From positions 1 to 10,309 of the forward strand of contig JANBQS010000930.1 in assembly GCA_027577415.1 (NCBI GenBank): 10,309 nt of DNA, given 5' to 3'. Position numbers and translations under genes: made by a program. Source of the stretch: Coemansia sp. RSA 922. Taxonomy: Eukaryota > Kickxellomycota > Kickxellomycetes > Kickxellales > Kickxellaceae. The first letter of the stretch is position 1; every line of letters starts with the position of its first letter. Shown here one piece after another: positions 7,569-10,309 of the stretch. The notes beneath the pieces are model-generated. The model had not been told where the DNA came from. It saw nothing but the letters and a program-made list of their open reading frames with translations, and searched no databases.

Positions 7569-7882
7569 GATTAGAGAGAAAATATATGTGTAGATTCGCA
7601 AATGCAGACTAGAGCGAGCATGAAAGAAATTGGTGTGAAATGAATTGCGCCAAAGCCACTTGTAATTTGATCACGGTTGATCACATGATTCTGAGAAGGA
7701 AAGCAAAAGTTTATCGTCAACAGAACTGTGTTGATGACAATCAACATTCTTTCTCTCCCCCAATCCTCGCTTTTCGTAAACAATAAAAGGCAGAATACCT
7801 GTTGCACAACTTTCTCTCCTCCTGTTCCACTCCTCCTACCCATCCTTATTGTATTATCTACTTTCAACCCTTTTTTTACACA
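7569..7882. promoter_or_regulatory. Divergent promoter between GCIP-like and securin-like genes
   Basis: Between the two start codons I see: GCGCCAAA at 7647-7654, which on the minus strand is TTTGGCGC, an exact E2F-type site about 80 bp from the GCIP start; TTGATCAC twice, 7667-7674 and 7677-7684, spaced exactly 10 bp (one helical turn); CCAAT at 7760-7764; and CGTAAACAA at 7775-7783, a forkhead-type site about 100 bp upstream of the securin start. C/T-rich tracts (7749-7770, 7811-7840) form the securin-side core promoter. Confidence 0.6.
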
Positions 7883-8509
7883 ATGTTTGGTTCAATGAAT
7901 ATCCACAACCACACGGTCTCTCAAAACAAGGAGAACGCAGCACTACGCAGCGTAGCACGCAATGGCAAAACCGGGCTCCTCAACAGCAAGCCCGGTACTG
8001 TACAGGCCGGTCGGATATCCAATAAAGTATTTGGGTCACCAGCACCCCTCAACACACCACGCGACAAATTACGAACCGGACTACGCGACATCACACAGAC
8101 GCCCTCCAACCGGCGAATGGGGCCCGAAGAACGCGCACCAAAGACCGCCAAGCGCCTCCAAGGGTTGTTCAGCCCCCGTGTACACAGCACACAGGGACTA
8201 CTGGAGCCAGAGTATGCGCCTCCACGGTCCATGCCAGTGTTTAACGCGACGGAGGAGTTTGGTTGCGATCTGGATATTAGCCTAATGCCAAAAACTCAAT
8301 TATCGACGGCTGGAGCGCGTCAAAGAGACCTGCCAGAAGTAGATTTGGCGCTTGAAATCCTGGCTGATATCAGTGTGGAACAGTTGTCGTTCTCAATGAC
8401 TACTCAGCCAAAGAAACTGGAACCAATACAGCTCAAGTGTCGGCCACGGACGTTGGTCGCTAGTGCATTATACCCAACCCGCATTCCACAGTTAAAGCGC
8501 AAGCGCTAA
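7883..8509 (+). CDS. Securin-like anaphase inhibitor (Pds1/Cut2/PTTG1 type)
   Basis: The protein has 208 residues from the first ATG, with A at -3. The frame is open upstream but without an ATG. A KEN box lies at 16-18 (SQNKENAAL). A D-box lies at 64-72: RTGLRDITQ fits RxxLxx(hydrophobic)x(N/Q), and a second RxxL is at 60-63. Both are destruction signals read by APC/C-Cdc20 or Cdh1. Minimal CDK sites are S52, T58, T73 and S97. LLEPEYAPP (106-114) resembles the separase cleavage motif ExxR with Tyr in place of Arg, as expected of a pseudosubstrate inhibitor. The C-terminal half is less basic up to about 170, with a short predicted helix (151-168), and ends in a basic KRKR. Securins diverge quickly and are identified by this order: KEN, D-box, then separase-binding segment. 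Length is close to human securin. Another APC/C substrate such as a shugoshin or a CDK inhibitor is possible, but there is no coiled coil. Confidence 0.6.
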   Translation: MFGSMNIHNHTVSQNKENAALRSVARNGKTGLLNSKPGTVQAGRISNKVFGSPAPLNTPRDKLRTGLRDITQTPSNRRMGPEERAPKTAKRLQGLFSPRVHSTQGLLEPEYAPPRSMPVFNATEEFGCDLDISLMPKTQLSTAGARQRDLPEVDLALEILADISVEQLSFSMTTQPKKLEPIQLKCRPRTLVASALYPTRIPQLKRKR

Positions 8510-8527
8510 TATTATTAGAACTTCTTT

Positions 8528-8533
8528 TTTATT
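8528..8533 (-). terminator. Poly(A) signal of HOM6
   Basis: TTTATT on the plus strand reads AATAAA on the minus strand, 22 bases past the HOM6 stop codon. It lies within the 45-base gap to the securin stop, so the transcripts of the two convergent genes almost certainly overlap. Confidence 0.5.
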
Positions 8534-8554
8534 TCAAATCATAATTCACTTTTA

Positions 8555-9667
8555 CTAGCACTTGGAGTCAGCCAAACCGCTGCCAAAGCGCTCAGCGATC
8601 TTGATGAGGTCAGAGAATATGCCAAAAGCAGTGACAGCAGCTCCAGCTCCAGCGCCCTGAATGATAAGTGGGTTAGGGAAACGGTCAGTCGTAAACGCAA
8701 TGATATTGTCGCTGCCCTTTAGCGAGGCAAAGGGATGGTCCAACGAATACCGCGCAAGTTTCACGCTGCTCTGGCCATTAAGACCATCGACAAACCCGAC
8801 ATAGCGGAGCACCGATCCAGCCTGCAAGGCCTCCCTGTTCAATTGACTGAAATGTTCGTCAAACTCTGGGAGTCTAACCATAAACTCCTCTGCAGTACTC
8901 ACATCACGCAGAGACTCGGGCACAATATTCTCCACAGGCAGTGTATCAGTACCGATTTCTAGTCCAGCGACACGGCCGAGAATAGTGACTTTACGAGCCA
9001 CATCCATACCGTTAAGGTCATCACGAGGATCAGGCTCCGTATATCCATTTTCCTTTGCCACAGCCACACAATCAGAGAACTTTTGCGTGGCGCCTGGAGC
9101 CGAAAAGTTATTAAACAAGTACGACAACGTACCCGAAAATATGCCCTCAATCTTGACGATACGGTCACCAGTACGCACCAAATCGTTGAGCGTCGAGAGT
9201 ACCGGCAGACCCGCCCCCACAGTAGCCTCGTGATAGACAGTAGGGCCCAGAGGAGATGACGATAGTTTTTGTATCTCGCGGAATAGAGACATGTCGCCAG
9301 AGAACGCCTTTTTGTTAGGCGTCACTACATGCAGGCCGCGAGCCAGCCATGAGGGGTAGAGAGCGGCAATGGCATCGCTCGACGTGCAGTCAACTATGGC
9401 GGTTGCACCACACTCGATTCCCGCCAGAGTATCAGCAAACCAGCTCAGATCAGCTGCCTGAGCAGAGTCACCGAGAAGAGTGCTCTGCCACCCAGCCAGA
9501 TCAGCGGCGGTAAACGCAGTGTTTGACAAGGCCATTTTCCTCGAGTTTATCAGTCCGACAACGGCAATAGGCAGTCTGGCGAAACGTGGAGACTGCGCGT
9601 GAGCTGCTATCTGCTCAATGAGAGCGCCACCAACAAGACCAGGACCAACGATAGCAATGTTAAGCAT
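8555..9667 (-). CDS. HOM6: Homoserine dehydrogenase
   Basis: This enzyme reduces aspartate-4-semialdehyde to homoserine with NAD(P)H, the branch point to threonine and methionine, in the cytosol. The protein has 370 residues, near the 359 of yeast Hom6, and is monofunctional, with no aspartokinase or ACT domain. The nucleotide-binding fold opens with IVGPGLVGGAL (GPGLVG at 8-13). TPNKKAFS (116-123) includes Lys120, YHEATVGAGLP (145-155) is the substrate loop, and YTEPDPRDDLNGMDVARK (209-226) carries Glu211, Asp222 and Lys226, equivalent to yeast Glu208, Asp219 and Lys223. HPFASLKGSDN (311-321) and IIQGAGAGAAVTAFG (335-349) complete the family signature. All catalytic residues are present and the gene looks intact. 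The start is the ATG giving MLNIAIVG. The frame is open three codons further to a TTG. Confidence 0.97.
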   Translation of the reverse strand: MLNIAIVGPGLVGGALIEQIAAHAQSPRFARLPIAVVGLINSRKMALSNTAFTAADLAGWQSTLLGDSAQAADLSWFADTLAGIECGATAIVDCTSSDAIAALYPSWLARGLHVVTPNKKAFSGDMSLFREIQKLSSSPLGPTVYHEATVGAGLPVLSTLNDLVRTGDRIVKIEGIFSGTLSYLFNNFSAPGATQKFSDCVAVAKENGYTEPDPRDDLNGMDVARKVTILGRVAGLEIGTDTLPVENIVPESLRDVSTAEEFMVRLPEFDEHFSQLNREALQAGSVLRYVGFVDGLNGQSSVKLARYSLDHPFASLKGSDNIIAFTTDRFPNPLIIQGAGAGAAVTAFGIFSDLIKIAERFGSGLADSKC

Positions 9668-9815
9668 CTTTAGCAAACAAACAAAAAAAACGTATACTTC
9701 AAAAGTGTATAGGTAAGAGAAATATAGAGTAGAACCAAAAAAAGAAAAGAGACGATGAATGCTACGATCTCAAGAGTTGATGACTCCTGTAGGATGAGGG
9801 GGGGACGGGGAGTTT
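9668..9815 (-). promoter_or_regulatory. HOM6 promoter / PCK1 3' region
   Basis: This 148-bp gap lies between the PCK1 stop and the HOM6 start. On the minus strand it has C/T- and T-rich tracts (about 9680-9690 and 9737-9750) near the start. TGACTC at 9781-9786 is the core of a Gcn4-type site (TGACTCA, here ending in C), about 115 bp upstream of HOM6, the arrangement expected of general amino-acid control. A six-base core is weak evidence. Confidence 0.4.
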
Positions 9816-10309
9816 CTACAGTCTCGGTCCAGCGGCGATAATTTCGGGAGTAGCCTTATCAGCGTACTTTTTAAAGTTTGCCAAAAAGAGGTGAGCGAGC
9901 TTAGAGATAGTGCCATTGAATTCCTCAGTGGTGCCCTCCCAGGCCCGCGATGGGTCGAGGACCTTAGCAGGGACGTTAGAGACGGCGGTGGGGATCTGGA
10001 GGTTGAAAACACCGTAGGTCGAGTACTCGGCGTCTTGCAGCTCGCCCGAGTGGATAGCGTCAATGATAGCACGGGAGTACTTTAGCGAGATACGCTTGCC
10101 AGCACCGTAGGCGCCGCCATTCCATCCAGTGTTGACGAGCCAGACGTTGACGTTATTCTCCTGCATCTTTCGAGCCAGCATCTGCGCATACTTGACCGGG
10201 TGCCAGACCAAGAAGGGCTGACCGAAGCACGACGAGAACGTAGCCTCAGGCTCAGTGACGCCCTCCTCGGTACCAGCGATCTTGGCCGTGTAACCCGAGA
10301 TGAAATGGT
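9816..10309 (-). CDS. PCK1: Phosphoenolpyruvate carboxykinase (ATP), C-terminal part
   Basis: This enzyme decarboxylates and phosphorylates oxaloacetate to phosphoenolpyruvate with ATP, the first committed step of gluconeogenesis, in the cytosol. The window edge cuts the gene inside a codon, leaving the last 163 residues of a protein of about 550. The visible part opens with [16 protein letters not shown], then [10 protein letters not shown] (23-32), NTGW (59-62) and [16 protein letters not shown] (68-83). This is the ATP-type family, not the GTP-type of animals. In the E. coli enzyme an Arg and a Thr in the KRI..K.TR segment contact ATP. Here these are Arg72 and Ser78, a conservative change. 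The protein ends [12 protein letters not shown], close to the usual fungal C-terminus. Its real start lies outside the window. Confidence 0.97.
   Translation of the reverse strand, partial: HFISGYTAKIAGTEEGVTEPEATFSSCFGQPFLVWHPVKYAQMLARKMQENNVNVWLVNTGWNGGAYGAGKRISLKYSRAIIDAIHSGELQDAEYSTYGVFNLQIPTAVSNVPAKVLDPSRAWEGTTEEFNGTISKLAHLFLANFKKYADKATPEIIAAGPRL

Noticed and set aside
9770..10072. 100-codon open frame on the minus strand overlapping PCK1
   Set aside because: It is a shifted frame of the well-conserved PCK1 coding sequence.

Overview
The window looks like compact nuclear DNA from a fungus. It encodes a Hom6-type homoserine dehydrogenase, which animals lack, and the C-terminal part of an ATP-type phosphoenolpyruvate carboxykinase of the fungal, plant and bacterial class. 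All recognisable genes are intronless and closely spaced, with pyrimidine-rich leaders and AATAAA-type 3' signals. An E2F-like promoter site and a degenerate trypsin-fold surface protein would fit an early-diverging lineage such as Kickxellomycotina. That placement is inference only.

Layout: (1) 1-2727 holds no gene I can recognise. It is an unusually long gap with short inverted repeats, one of them a small cluster ending in a T-run. (2) 2896-4107 (+) encodes a secreted, apparently GPI-anchored protein that looks like a catalytically dead chymotrypsin-fold (S1) protease. (3) 4196-6322 (-) encodes a basic SAP-domain protein with a central array of ATPAK heptads and a short F-x3-H-x3-F motif similar to NuSAP. 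(4) 6525-7568 (-) encodes a GCIP/cyclin-D1-binding-protein family member. (5) 7883-8509 (+) encodes a small KEN-box/D-box protein that I read as a securin. (6) 8555-9667 (-) is HOM6. (7) 9816-10309 (-) is the 3' part of PCK1, cut by the window edge.

The middle of the window (genes 3-5) appears to be a cell-cycle neighbourhood: a probable spindle or chromatin protein, a cyclin-D-binding-type protein and a probable separase inhibitor. The octamer CGTAAACA, a forkhead-type site, occurs five times in the window and only outside the called genes. Two copies lie 90-126 bp upstream of the SAP gene and one about 100 bp upstream of the securin gene, all in sense orientation. The GCIP/securin divergent promoter also has an exact TTTGGCGC (E2F-type) site and a TTGATCAC direct repeat with 10-bp period. 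HOM6 and PCK1 are ordinary metabolic genes lying in tandem beyond this cluster.
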